Notes: generated by a model from the sequence alone, not told the origin. Positions 8,884-17,483 are shown, counted from the first letter of the stretch. The stretch is 53,572 nucleotides of DNA from Bacteroidaceae bacterium (GCA_017935645.1 JAGBHF010000027.1:1-53572); one strand, 5' to 3'. A program made the numbers and translations.

Positions 8884-10353
8884 ATGGAAAAGAAAATAGT
8901 AACCGATACAACATCGCAACAACCGCGACCTCGCAATTTGGTGGCTCGCCTTAAGACAGTAAGCACATCGCGTTGGGTGCGATTTGGTGTTTTTACACTC
9001 ATCTTTGTGTTGTTGACAATATGGATAGGCAGTGCGTGGACACTGTTGGCATATCCGCTCTTTTTTGATATCTATCTTACCCAATACATCCCTTGGGGTG
9101 GTTGGCGAAATATCAAGAATCCTATATTGCGCACCGTGTGTGAGTGGATAGATGCTATTGTATATGCCATAGTGCTGGTATATTTTATCTTTATCTTTGC
9201 CTTCCAAAATTTTCAGATACCCACACCCTCGCTCGAAAAGTCGATGTTGGTGGGCGACTTCCTCTTGGTAAGCAAGGTGAATTATGGCCCTCGTTTGCCA
9301 CAGACACCTATCCACTTCCCTTTGGCACAACACACCCTGCCTATTGTCAATACCAAGTCGTATTGCGATGCTTGGCAGTTGCCTTATAAACGCTTGAAGG
9401 GTTTGGGTCAAGTTGAGCGTAACGATATTGTTGTGTTTAACTTTCCTACCGGTGATACAGTGGCAAGCAAGATGCCCAACCCCGACTATTATACCTTGGT
9501 ACACTACTTCGGTCGTGAGGCGGTACATCGTGACAAAGCTCGTTTTGGCGAAATTATCTATCGTCCTGTCGACCGTCGCGAAGCGTATGTGAAGCGTTGT
9601 GTGGGTTTGCCCGGTGAGGACTTCGAGATACGCAACAACATTATCTACATCAATGGCGAGGCTATCGCTTCGCCCAAGCGTATGCAACTCAATTACTTCG
9701 TAAAGACAACCGGCAACAAGTTGAGTGAGAAGAACTTTGAGGATTGGGGTATCAGTGTTGACGACCGCATGTATGTCAACAACTCATCCAACGCACCCTA
9801 TCTTTTTGCATCGTTGGGTATTACTCCCAATGCAGCAGGTGGCTACAATCCTGTGTATCACTTCCCTCTCACCGAGGAGGCTCTCGCCAAGGTGAAGGCT
9901 TCGAGTTTTGTTGAACAAGTCGTGGTAGAGCCAGGTGAAATGGGTGGCGAAGTATTCCCTATGGATGGCATACACCATTGGACTCGTGCCGATTTTGGAC
10001 CTCTGTGGATTCCTGCCAAGGGCGAAACATTGCAACTCACTGCCGAGAATTACACACTCTACGAGCGTGCTATACGCACCTATGAGGGCAATAAAGTAGA
10101 GATGCGTAACGGTGTTATCTATATCAATGATGAACCGGCTACCGAGTATACCTTCAAGATGGACTATTACATGATGTTGGGCGACAATCGTGACAATTCG
10201 GCCGACTCGCGTTACTGGGGTTTTGTCCCTGAAGACCATGTAATAGGCAAGCCTGTGTTGGTACTTATCTCATTGGATAAGGATAAAGGCTGGTTTAACG
10301 GCAAGTTCCGTTGGAATCGCTTCATGCGTAGTGCCGATTCGCTTGTAGATTGA
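8884..10353 (+). CDS. lepB: Signal peptidase I, long Bacteroidota form, catalytically competent
   Basis: It cleaves signal peptides from Sec-exported preproteins at the periplasmic face of the inner membrane. Protein of 489 residues. Hydrophobic segments lie at about 32-57 and 88-109, then the catalytic core begins. Ser116 (IPTPSLEKSM, aligned with the canonical IPSGSM box) and Lys237 (YVKRCVGLPGE) form the Ser/Lys dyad. Box E, GDNRDNSADSRYWGF, is intact. About 200 residues separate the Lys box and box E, making this much longer than the E. coli enzyme. It is followed 7 nt later by a degenerate paralogue. The many T9SS cargos and lipoproteins nearby underline the demand for export, although lipoproteins themselves use LspA. 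Confidence 0.93.
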   Translation: MEKKIVTDTTSQQPRPRNLVARLKTVSTSRWVRFGVFTLIFVLLTIWIGSAWTLLAYPLFFDIYLTQYIPWGGWRNIKNPILRTVCEWIDAIVYAIVLVYFIFIFAFQNFQIPTPSLEKSMLVGDFLLVSKVNYGPRLPQTPIHFPLAQHTLPIVNTKSYCDAWQLPYKRLKGLGQVERNDIVVFNFPTGDTVASKMPNPDYYTLVHYFGREAVHRDKARFGEIIYRPVDRREAYVKRCVGLPGEDFEIRNNIIYINGEAIASPKRMQLNYFVKTTGNKLSEKNFEDWGISVDDRMYVNNSSNAPYLFASLGITPNAAGGYNPVYHFPLTEEALAKVKASSFVEQVVVEPGEMGGEVFPMDGIHHWTRADFGPLWIPAKGETLQLTAENYTLYERAIRTYEGNKVEMRNGVIYINDEPATEYTFKMDYYMMLGDNRDNSADSRYWGFVPEDHVIGKPVLVLISLDKDKGWFNGKFRWNRFMRSADSLVD

Positions 10354-10360
10354 TACCATT

Positions 10361-11365
10361 ATGTCACACCGAGGCTCGACAATCCTTTGGGGTATAGCTG
10401 TAGTCGCAGTGGCACTGCTATCGGCTGTGTTGTGTCGTGTATTTGTGGTGGAGATGTTTACCGTCGCACCACAACAAATGGAGAATACCCTCTTGCCCGG
10501 TGATAGAGTGCTGGTCGAAAAGTGGCACTATGGCGTGCGCCTGCCACAATCGTATGTTTCGTTGCCATGGGTCGACACCCTGCCCGGTACCGATCTGCCG
10601 GCACGTCTGCCTGAGACCCCGTTGCCATATAAACGATTGGGTGAACAATTGGTGAAACACAATGATGTAATAGCCTATAATTACCCTACCGGCGAGCCCT
10701 CTCCCTTGGCACAGTACCCTACAGCCGTGGCGCGTTGTATAGGTGTACCCGGTGATACGATAGAGGCGCATGAGGATATGTTGTATATCAATGGAAAGCC
10801 CTCGGTGCAAAGTCCGGTGATAACCGAAGCCTATCTTGTGCCCGACTCGTCGTTGAGTGTGGTCGAAGAGGCTATGAAAGAGCTTTGGGGCGAAGTGTTG
10901 CCTCGACAAACTATTGGCGAACAGTCGCTCTTCTATATCGACCGTTATAGTTATAGCAAACTTGCCGACAGAGTGTCGCCATCGCAACTGCCTCGCTTGG
11001 TTACGTTGGCACATGACAATTACTATATCGAGCTACCCTCTTATGGCAAAGATGCCATTATAACCCCGCGCAATGCGGCCTTATATGCCCATATCATTAA
11101 TAGTTATGAGCCCTGCAAGGTGGAGTTGCAAGGTGATACTTTGTATTGTGACGGGCGCAAGATGAGTCGTTATCGTTTTTCACAACCTTATTACTGGGTA
11201 TTGTGCGACAATCGTACGGCTGCAACCGACTCTCGCAACTTCGGGGTACTTCCTCATAGCCATGTGATAGGTCGTTGCGGGATGATTGTCTTTTCAATAG
11301 ATGCCGAGCAGAGGGGATTTGACTCATGGCGCATTGAGCGTTTTTTTCAATATCGCAAACTATGA
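10361..11365 (+). CDS. Signal peptidase I-like pseudoenzyme lacking the Ser/Lys dyad
   Basis: Protein of 334 residues with one N-terminal membrane segment (about 8-30) and clear collinearity with the preceding LepB: GDRVLVEKWHYGVRLPQ matches GDFLLVSKVNYGPRLPQ, LPYKRL is shared, and ARCIGVPGD matches KRCVGLPGE. The catalytic Ser position is Gln39 (APQQMENTLLPGD) and the general-base Lys position is Ala124. Box E survives only partly (CDNRTAATDSRNFG). The reading frame is intact and sits between lepB and an overlapping WbqC-like gene, so this looks like a maintained, inactive paralogue rather than a decaying gene. It may scaffold, regulate or bind substrate for LepB. Function is inferred only. 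Confidence 0.85.
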   Translation: MSHRGSTILWGIAVVAVALLSAVLCRVFVVEMFTVAPQQMENTLLPGDRVLVEKWHYGVRLPQSYVSLPWVDTLPGTDLPARLPETPLPYKRLGEQLVKHNDVIAYNYPTGEPSPLAQYPTAVARCIGVPGDTIEAHEDMLYINGKPSVQSPVITEAYLVPDSSLSVVEEAMKELWGEVLPRQTIGEQSLFYIDRYSYSKLADRVSPSQLPRLVTLAHDNYYIELPSYGKDAIITPRNAALYAHIINSYEPCKVELQGDTLYCDGRKMSRYRFSQPYYWVLCDNRTAATDSRNFGVLPHSHVIGRCGMIVFSIDAEQRGFDSWRIERFFQYRKL

Positions 11366-11991
11366 AACATCTATATTTGAGTAGTGCCTACTGGGCTCCT
11401 ATATCATACTATACAGCGTTGTATCGTCATCGTGGTGCGGTTATAGAGCAACACGATACTTACATAAAGCAAACCTATCGTAATCGTTGTGCTATTGTTG
11501 GAGCACAGGGCGTGCAGATGCTTACCGTTCCCGTTGAGAAACCTCAGCCCAATATGCTCATGCGCGATGTGCGCATCAGCGATCATGGCAATTGGCGTCA
11601 TCTGCATTGCTCGGCCATTGCGTCGGCTTATGGCTCATCACCCTTTTATGAATATTATGCCGATGATATCAATCACTTTTATGAGCAACGGTATGACTAC
11701 TTGCTTGACTATAATTGTGCACAAATCGACTGCGTGTGTAGGTGGTTGGACATAAAACTCGATATATCGCGTAGCGAAACATTCTTGACCAATATAGGAG
11801 ACCATATTACCGACCTGCGTGAGGCGATACATCCCAAGCATCCCGATATGACGCTCTTATCGCCCTATATACTCCAACCTTACTACCAAGTGTTTGCCTC
11901 TCGACATGGTTTTGTACCTAATCTTTCAATACTCGACCTGTTGTGTAATATGGGCAATGAGTCGTTGTTGTTATTGGCAGGAGTGCGTTAA
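11362..11991 (+). CDS. WbqC-like family protein
   Basis: Protein of 209 residues matching the WbqC-like family (YLSSAYWAPISYY at the N-terminus in place of the usual PxYfPsxxYF start, then YIKQTYRNRCAI, a TVPVEKP segment, and SAYGSSPFYEYYAD). Family members occur in O-antigen or surface-polysaccharide loci in Proteobacteria and are common as stand-alone genes in Bacteroidota; the biochemical role is not established. The start codon overlaps the stop of the preceding signal peptidase-like gene (ATGA at 11362-11365), indicating translational coupling. It is the last gene of the dapB operon. Confidence 0.85.
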   Translation: MKHLYLSSAYWAPISYYTALYRHRGAVIEQHDTYIKQTYRNRCAIVGAQGVQMLTVPVEKPQPNMLMRDVRISDHGNWRHLHCSAIASAYGSSPFYEYYADDINHFYEQRYDYLLDYNCAQIDCVCRWLDIKLDISRSETFLTNIGDHITDLREAIHPKHPDMTLLSPYILQPYYQVFASRHGFVPNLSILDLLCNMGNESLLLLAGVR

Positions 11992-12015
11992 TAGAAATAC
12001 ATAGTAATATATAAC

Positions 12016-12052
12016 CACAGCGCCCATACAGTATATCTGTGTGAGCGCTGTG
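12016..12052. other. Hairpin in the gap between the WbqC-like gene and rpsO
   Basis: CACAGCGC (12016-12023) pairs with GCGCTGTG (12045-12052) around a 21-nt loop. No T-run follows on the plus strand, so it is a weak terminator candidate or other structured RNA. The remainder of the 281-nt gap holds nothing else I can identify apart from the rpsO terminator. Confidence 0.4.
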
Positions 12053-12216
12053 TGTAATTGTATCGGTGCTTGGCGGGTTTATATTGCCTAAGATTTGCTG
12101 ATTGTGTATATAGATAATGTAAGATTGTAATAATGCAGCGACAATAACTGCCCTCGGGCTACCGATACTTATGTATATCGAGTGGAGTCAAATTGGGAGT
12201 GACCCCTTCTTTTCGT

Positions 12217-12257
12217 TAAAAGAAAACAGCGACTCTTTTGCGGAGCCGCTGTTTTTT
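12217..12257 (-). terminator. Terminator of rpsO (bidirectional)
   Basis: Inverted repeat AACAGCGACTC / GAGCCGCTGTT (12225-12235 and 12243-12253). On the minus strand the stem is followed by TTCTTTT, just downstream of the rpsO stop. On the plus strand it is followed by TTTTTT, so it can also stop readthrough from the dapB operon. Confidence 0.85.
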
Positions 12258-12272
12258 ACCTTCACCGGTATC

Positions 12273-12548
12273 TTATTTACGGATACCAAGCTCTTTTTGT
12301 GCAATGATGGCACGGTAGCGGTTGATGTCAGTGCGGATAAGATAATCCAACAAACGACGACGTTTACCTACCAACATTTTAAGAGCGCGTTGAGTGGTAT
12401 AATCTTTGTGATTTGACTTGAGGTGCTCAGTCAAATGAGATATACGGTATGAAAACAATGCAATCTGTGCTTCGGGTGAGCCAGTATCAGTGTTAGACTT
12501 TCCGTACTTCTCAAAGATTTCCTGTTTTTTCTCAGTGGTTAAATACAT
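12273..12548 (-). CDS. rpsO: 30S ribosomal protein S15
   Basis: Protein of 91 residues, the normal size for S15. It binds the central domain of 16S rRNA early in 30S assembly. Recognised by the four-helix sequence with TGSPEAQIALFSYRI, HLTEHLKSNHKDY and MLVGKRRRLLDYL, the conserved RNA-binding core. It is a single gene with its own strong promoter and terminator. Confidence 0.98.
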   Translation of the reverse strand: MYLTTEKKQEIFEKYGKSNTDTGSPEAQIALFSYRISHLTEHLKSNHKDYTTQRALKMLVGKRRRLLDYLIRTDINRYRAIIAQKELGIRK

Positions 12549-12590
12549 TTCCTTGAGTTTTTAGTTATGTTATATAATATTTTGAGCGCA

Positions 12591-12620
12591 CAAAGGTAAG
12601 CATTTCTTTTATATCTACAA
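12591..12620 (-). promoter_or_regulatory. Promoter of rpsO
   Basis: On the minus strand, TTG (12618-12620 as CAA) is followed after exactly 19 nt by TACCTTTG (12591-12598). This is a textbook Bacteroidota -33/-7 arrangement. The start codon is about 40 nt downstream. Confidence 0.8.
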
Positions 12621-12695
12621 GCGTTTGCCCTGCTTTTTTTATTTTTTCGCATCGCTATTGTCTTGTTTTTCTGCTTTTTGGTACCTTTCGCACTC

Positions 12696-14447
12696 TTATG
12701 GAATGCTCAATTTGGTAGCTGTATTGTTGTAGGCAACTATGTAAATACCTGCCGACGGAGCCGTGATAGCGCCCTCTCCGTGTACCACAGCAAAGCCTTG
12801 CATGTTATATAATGTTATGTGACCGTTGTATCGGATGGTGCGATTATCTACAATCAGTTCTCTCTTGTTGTAAATGGGTGTGACGGTAGCCAGATGAGTG
12901 CCTATAAATCCATTTATGTTGTACATGCCATTGTTGTGTAGAGGAAGGTCCTCGGTTTGATGTTCTCCCACACCGCTATGCCCATCGTTGAATATAATCA
13001 TGGGATTGTCGAGGATACACCCCGGGTCGAAGCTGATGGTGTAATACTCCACTCCGTCGATAAGGGTCGTGCGGTTGATGCGTCTGCCGGGCCAATCATC
13101 AAGAAGTATAGTTGTCGTATTGTTATACACCCAACTATAGGCATATATCTCCTCCCAATCGGTGCCTTGCGGGTCGAAGTATGCGGTGTAGCTTGTTTGA
13201 GAGGGTTTCTTCTCGGCATCACCCCAATGTTGAGCAAGGAAATCAGTTCGTTCACGAATGTTATTTTTCATTGTTGTGCCGTCCTTTGTTACGTTCATGC
13301 TGCCATAGTCCGGCCAGCGACGGTCGTCGGCTTGTATGGCTGCCTCGTAGGTTGTGACATAGTTGTCAATGAATGAGTATATATCGTCGAAATTCGCTTC
13401 GCGCAGTGATAGCCATATCTCTTTTACCTTTTCTTCAAATCGTGGAAATTTTGCTATTTCGGCAATCCACGTTTGTCCGTAGGGGGGATTTTCATAAATG
13501 AATAGTCCGTTGTCACGACGGAAGGTGTTGCCAAAATCCCATACGGGACCGAACTTCCACTTTTGCTCATTACCCATATCGCGGTACATATAGCAGCTAC
13601 CATGAAATGATTCGGCATTGTCGAGAATCTCTTGTACAATGTAAAAGCGAGCCAATAGGTCGAGGTCGATATATTCCTCCCATGTGGTTGAATTTTTATC
13701 TTCGGCATAGATGGCTGCATCTATGGCTGTCATTTGTTCGCGCAAGAAATTCTCTTGTTCTGCCGACAGCTCCTCGGGGGTCTTGTAGGTAAAAATAATA
13801 CGTTCGCCATTGCCTTCGGTAATGCGCACATGGGGGTCGGTATCGTAATTGTCTATTTCTACCAGCCAACCTCCGGTGATGGCATTGGGGTCGGTCTCAT
13901 TATCGGCTTGCTCGACAATATTCACGCGGTCGCTATCAACACGTATTGTCTCGGTAAGAAAGTATAGTCCTATATATTCGCCATTAAGAACGACCTCGAC
14001 GGGTTTTGCAGTAGGAGTCCATGGCATATCAAGCATACGAGCCAATTGGTAGCCAACGGCATTACGCAATCCCGAGAGTTCATCGTCGGCATTAGCCATC
14101 AAGGCAAAATGCTTGCTCTTGTTCATGCCCATTATAGCTGTTTTGGATGCAAACTTGATGCGGTAAGGTTTCTTGTCAAATCCATTCCAAGTCCAGTTTC
14201 CTCTACCTCTTATCTCGAGTGCAAGTTGGTTGTCGGCACTACCCAGCGCATCTATCCCCTCACATCCCATGGGATCGAGGTAGTATGTGGCTTGTAGATA
14301 CTCCTCTTTCGATGTGATAGGGGTGTTGTTTTCGGTATTGATGTACATGACAGGCTGTGTGCCCGAGAATGTAACCTCTTGTCCCCAAGTAATCAATGCG
14401 TACGAAATAGCGGCCAATAGGCTCGTGATTCTGTAACGTGTCAACAT
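12696..14447 (-). CDS. Secreted CotH-kinase-family protein with a starch-binding-like module and T9SS-like tail
   Basis: Protein of 583 residues with a signal peptide (SLLAAISYALITWGQ). Residues about 55-390 match the CotH kinase family: LEIRGRGNWTW, KPYRIKF, a SKHFALMANADD segment, ILDNAESFHGSCYMYRD and WKFGPVWDFGNTF. CotH proteins are atypical kinases that phosphorylate spore-coat or secreted proteins. In Bacteroidota their targets are unknown and some may act on surface glycoproteins or polysaccharides. A second domain (about 415-510; AYFDPQGTDWEEIYAYSW ... WPGRRI) resembles starch-binding module CBM26. The C-terminus (ITLYNMQGFAVV ... PSAGIYIVAY) resembles a T9SS sorting domain. Transcribed alone from a -7 box just upstream. 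Confidence 0.82.
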   Translation of the reverse strand: MLTRYRITSLLAAISYALITWGQEVTFSGTQPVMYINTENNTPITSKEEYLQATYYLDPMGCEGIDALGSADNQLALEIRGRGNWTWNGFDKKPYRIKFASKTAIMGMNKSKHFALMANADDELSGLRNAVGYQLARMLDMPWTPTAKPVEVVLNGEYIGLYFLTETIRVDSDRVNIVEQADNETDPNAITGGWLVEIDNYDTDPHVRITEGNGERIIFTYKTPEELSAEQENFLREQMTAIDAAIYAEDKNSTTWEEYIDLDLLARFYIVQEILDNAESFHGSCYMYRDMGNEQKWKFGPVWDFGNTFRRDNGLFIYENPPYGQTWIAEIAKFPRFEEKVKEIWLSLREANFDDIYSFIDNYVTTYEAAIQADDRRWPDYGSMNVTKDGTTMKNNIRERTDFLAQHWGDAEKKPSQTSYTAYFDPQGTDWEEIYAYSWVYNNTTTILLDDWPGRRINRTTLIDGVEYYTISFDPGCILDNPMIIFNDGHSGVGEHQTEDLPLHNNGMYNINGFIGTHLATVTPIYNKRELIVDNRTIRYNGHITLYNMQGFAVVHGEGAITAPSAGIYIVAYNNTATKLSIP

Positions 14448-14472
14448 ATCGTTTGTATTTATTTATGGAGAA

Positions 14473-14480
14473 CAAAGATA
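14473..14480 (-). promoter_or_regulatory. Candidate -7 box for the CotH-kinase gene
   Basis: TATCTTTG on the minus strand (CAAAGATA on plus), 25 nt before the start codon. No clear -33 element. Confidence 0.5.
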
Positions 14481-14512
14481 ACAAAAGAAACGGATGAATG
14501 GGGCGGGTATAA

Positions 14513-14556
14513 ATAAAAAAAAGAGGTTGCACCTCGTGAGTGAAGTGCAACCTCGG
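14513..14556 (-). terminator. Terminator of the TPR lipoprotein gene
   Basis: On the minus strand GAGGTTGCAC and GTGCAACCTC form a perfect 10-bp stem with a 12-nt loop, followed by a long uninterrupted T-run. It starts about 20 nt after the stop codon. Confidence 0.93.
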
Positions 14557-14577
14557 TATGTGCGTCAATCTCTACAA

Positions 14578-16254
14578 TTAGAGAGAAGCGATGTCAAATT
14601 TAGCAAACTCCATGTCTTTAGCAGCTTTATCGCGCATGTTAGCGTCGAGGCGGAAAGATTGACGGAGGTTAGAAGTTACCATTTGTTGGTTGTTGGTGCG
14701 AGCGCCCAATACAGCGAGCAAGTAGTAAGTAGTTGCGTCGGGAGTGGGGATAGCAGCCAATGTAGTGCGAGCCTTGTTGTAGTCATTTACCATGATTTGA
14801 GCCAAAGCAGCGTTGTTGCTCTTAGAGTCACCGAATGACTTCACAGCAGCGTTGTAGTCACCTTTCTTGAGGTAGAATACACCCATAGCTTCGTTAACCT
14901 CGGGAACTTGACCGGCTTTACCCAATGCAGCAGCAGCTTCGTTATACTCACCATTCAACATGTCGATAAGACCCAAGTTCATGATTACCTCGTCTGAATT
15001 AGGAGCGAGCTTGTTAGCTTTGTTGAAGAGGTCAGCAGCTTTCTCATACTTACCTGCTTTGTAGTACATCATACCCAAGTTGTTGTAACCACGGTAGTCC
15101 TCGGGATAGATTTCAGTTACCTTGCGGTAGATGTCAGTCTTAGCAGCAGCGTTCTTAGTGATAGCGGCAGCATAGAGCAACTCATCAACTGTAAGAGTAG
15201 CGGGATCAGACTCAACGAGAGCCAAGATTTCAGCGTCAGACTTACCGATTACGTTGATAGAAGCTGTGATGCGTGAACGACGCAATTGGGGGAGGATCTC
15301 CTCTGCCAAGTCACCGTAGATTGAAGAGAGGTTCTTGATTTCACGCTCACGTTGTTCGGGATCGTTGTACATCTCGAGAACGCGGAGGATCAAGTTCTTG
15401 TCTTGGATGTTAGAAGCAGCAACGAGTTCGCGGAAGCCTTCCCAGTCCTCAGCAGTAAATTCAGCTGTGAGCTCGGCGTTGATGTTGTCTTTCTTCCATT
15501 GTTTTTGCATCATCTTCACAGTGTTGCCTTCACGACCTTCGGCAAGACGAGTGTTGAGGTCGAGGTCACCATCAGGTGAAGCGTAAGAAGAGATGTTTAC
15601 GTTCTCAATCTCCAAGTGCTCTGCTTCGTTGGCGAGACGGATACGTTCGTTAAGAGCGTTGATGTCTTCCGATTTCAACTCTTGAGCGCGGATGTTAGTT
15701 TGGTGAATGAGGAACTTGATGTCGGCAGTGTATTTCTCTTTGATGATGCGTTGGAACTTGTCGGCAGTGATAGCGGGAGCTACTGTTTCTACACAAGCCA
15801 ACTCGGCAGTTGCCAATACACCTTCAGCTACTTTTACGCGGGGCAATTCGTAAGTTTTCTTACCTTGCTCAATGTTAAATGCGAGATAGAGAGCCGACTC
15901 TTGCATCTCGGGGATGTACTTGAAAGCTACGGGCATAGTGATTACGCCACCGGCTTTGTAAGAAATTGATTGGTCATTGCCTTTTACTTTCTCACCTTGG
16001 TAAGTGAAGGGTGTACCTGCAGTCTCACCTTCGGCATAAACCATGTAAGGAGTTACAGTCACAACTGCGTTTTTGTCAAAGTACTTCTCGGGGAATGTAC
16101 CGGTTACAGTTGCATTTACCATGCCACCCTTAGCTTCCAGCGGAGAAGGATTTACCTTGAAGTAATCAGCTGTGAGCGGAGTCATCTCTTTGTTACAACC
16201 TACCAATGTCATCAAACAGAGGAGGAATAACGGGAATGTTAATTTTCTTCTCAT
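14578..16254 (-). CDS. TPR-containing outer-surface lipoprotein with an OmpA-like middle segment
   Basis: Protein of 558 residues, probably an abundant periplasmic or outer-membrane lipoprotein of unknown function. The signal peptide ends in the lipobox LVGC, with the lipidated Cys followed by NKEM. Next is a beta-rich N-terminal part. A segment around ENVNISSYASPDGDLDLNTRLAEGREG resembles OmpA C-terminal peptidoglycan-binding domains (position of the N-x2-L-x3-R motif). A C-terminal half of TPR units follows (YRGYNNLGMMYYKAGKYEKAADLF, then NLGLIDMLNGEYNEAAAAL). I chose the ATG at 16254 because a -7 box at 16301 places the transcript start downstream of the longer ORF start (16296). Strong terminator; transcribed alone. 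Confidence 0.8.
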   Translation of the reverse strand: MRRKLTFPLFLLCLMTLVGCNKEMTPLTADYFKVNPSPLEAKGGMVNATVTGTFPEKYFDKNAVVTVTPYMVYAEGETAGTPFTYQGEKVKGNDQSISYKAGGVITMPVAFKYIPEMQESALYLAFNIEQGKKTYELPRVKVAEGVLATAELACVETVAPAITADKFQRIIKEKYTADIKFLIHQTNIRAQELKSEDINALNERIRLANEAEHLEIENVNISSYASPDGDLDLNTRLAEGREGNTVKMMQKQWKKDNINAELTAEFTAEDWEGFRELVAASNIQDKNLILRVLEMYNDPEQREREIKNLSSIYGDLAEEILPQLRRSRITASINVIGKSDAEILALVESDPATLTVDELLYAAAITKNAAAKTDIYRKVTEIYPEDYRGYNNLGMMYYKAGKYEKAADLFNKANKLAPNSDEVIMNLGLIDMLNGEYNEAAAALGKAGQVPEVNEAMGVFYLKKGDYNAAVKSFGDSKSNNAALAQIMVNDYNKARTTLAAIPTPDATTYYLLAVLGARTNNQQMVTSNLRQSFRLDANMRDKAAKDMEFAKFDIASL

Positions 16255-16300
16255 AATGTAATGTATTAATAAATGATTATGTTGCATAATTTTCAAGCTA

Positions 16301-16308
16301 CAAAATTA
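16301..16308 (-). promoter_or_regulatory. Candidate -7 box for the TPR lipoprotein gene
   Basis: TAATTTTG on the minus strand. The predicted transcript start near 16294 supports translation from 16254. Confidence 0.5.
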
Positions 16309-16397
16309 GCTAAAACTTATATATAATTGGGTATGTTTGAACGATTTTTTTGTTAATTTATATAATAATATAAGAATGAACGATTTTAAAACCTTTT

Positions 16398-17300
16398 TTA
16401 TTGTTTATTGCGGGGGTGGTGCATGATGATTTCCTCTCGTAAAAAATGTCGGTCAAGGTGTACATACACCTCGGTTGTTGTGATGCTTTCGTGCCCGAGC
16501 ATGTTTTGTATGGCGCGCAGGTTTGCCCCATTCTCCAGCAAGTGGGTTGCAAACGAGTGGCGCAAGGTGTGAGGGCTTACACGTTTTTTGATACCACATC
16601 GTTCGCAAGCATCGCGTACAATGTAGAATACCATTACCCGGCTCAGGTGTCGTCCGCGTCGATTTAGGAACAGGTAGTCTTCCTCTCCCGGCTTTATATC
16701 AAGTTCGTCTCGGTATTGTAAGTAACGCTTAATCTCGTCGATAGCAGTGGGCGATATTGGTACAAGACGTTGTTTACCACCCTTTCCTTCAACGCAGATA
16801 TATTCATCGTCGAGGTATAATTGCGAAAGTTTTAGGTTGACTAACTCCGATACACGTACACCGCAACTATACAATACCTCAAGGATGGCGCGGTTGCGTT
16901 GGCCCTCTTGCGTGGAGAGGTCTATTGAGTCAATCATGGCATTAATTTCGTCAACGGTGAGTATCGAGGGCAGGTGTCGTCCTAATCGAGGTGTTTCGAG
17001 CTGCTCTGATGGGTCATTTTCTATAAGCCCTTCAAGTTGAACAAATCGAAAAAAGGCTTTGATACCCGATATTACCCGAGCTTGCGAGCGAGCGACGATG
17101 CCTACATCTTGTAAGGTACATACAAAGTTGACAAGTGTGTCGCGTTGTGCATCCTGCCACGATTCGCCTGTGGTATCGAGGTAGCGCAACAACTTTTCTA
17201 TATCGTCTATATAGGCTTCTATGGTATTGCCGGACATACCTTTTTCGAGTCGTAAATAGGCAATATACCTGCGTATGATGTTATCTTGTGTAGTAGTCAC
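16398..17300 (-). CDS. xerD: Xer-type tyrosine recombinase (XerD-like)
   Basis: Protein of 300 residues, the standard Xer length. It resolves chromosome dimers at dif with a partner Xer protein. A SAM-like N-terminal core-binding domain (1-95) is followed by the catalytic domain with Arg149 (CGVRVSEL), Lys173 (EGKGGKQR), His244 and Arg247 (HTLRHSF), His270 (LGHES) and nucleophile Tyr279 (TTEVYVHL), all intact. No other phage or transposon genes are nearby, so it is read as the housekeeping recombinase rather than an integrase. The choice between XerC and XerD rests on overall similarity (PSEQLETPRLGRHLP segment). Confidence 0.9.
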   Translation of the reverse strand: MTTTQDNIIRRYIAYLRLEKGMSGNTIEAYIDDIEKLLRYLDTTGESWQDAQRDTLVNFVCTLQDVGIVARSQARVISGIKAFFRFVQLEGLIENDPSEQLETPRLGRHLPSILTVDEINAMIDSIDLSTQEGQRNRAILEVLYSCGVRVSELVNLKLSQLYLDDEYICVEGKGGKQRLVPISPTAIDEIKRYLQYRDELDIKPGEEDYLFLNRRGRHLSRVMVFYIVRDACERCGIKKRVSPHTLRHSFATHLLENGANLRAIQNMLGHESITTTEVYVHLDRHFLREEIIMHHPRNKQ

Positions 17301-17483
17301 TTAATTCCGATTTTTTTTCTACTTTTGCACTGTTGTACGATTAATATTGTGGAAGGAGTCGGTAGATATACTAATCTTAATAGATGTTGTATCTCTTGTA
17401 TCGCTCTCTATCTTCTACAAAGATAGTAACAAACGAGCGAGAAACATGAAGTTTACTTCAATGTTTTTCACAGCGAGTGCAGT

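Noticed and set aside
10361-11365. lepB-like gene as a pseudogene
   Set aside because: The reading frame is complete, tightly spaced and overlaps the next gene; only catalytic residues are changed, so it is treated as a pseudoenzyme.
11992-12272. Possible small RNA gene in the gap before rpsO
   Set aside because: Only two hairpins are visible and no known RNA family or promoter with proper spacing could be recognised.
16398-17300. Xer-type recombinase as an integrase of a mobile island
   Set aside because: Standard Xer length and motifs, no attachment-site repeats, tRNA or phage genes nearby.
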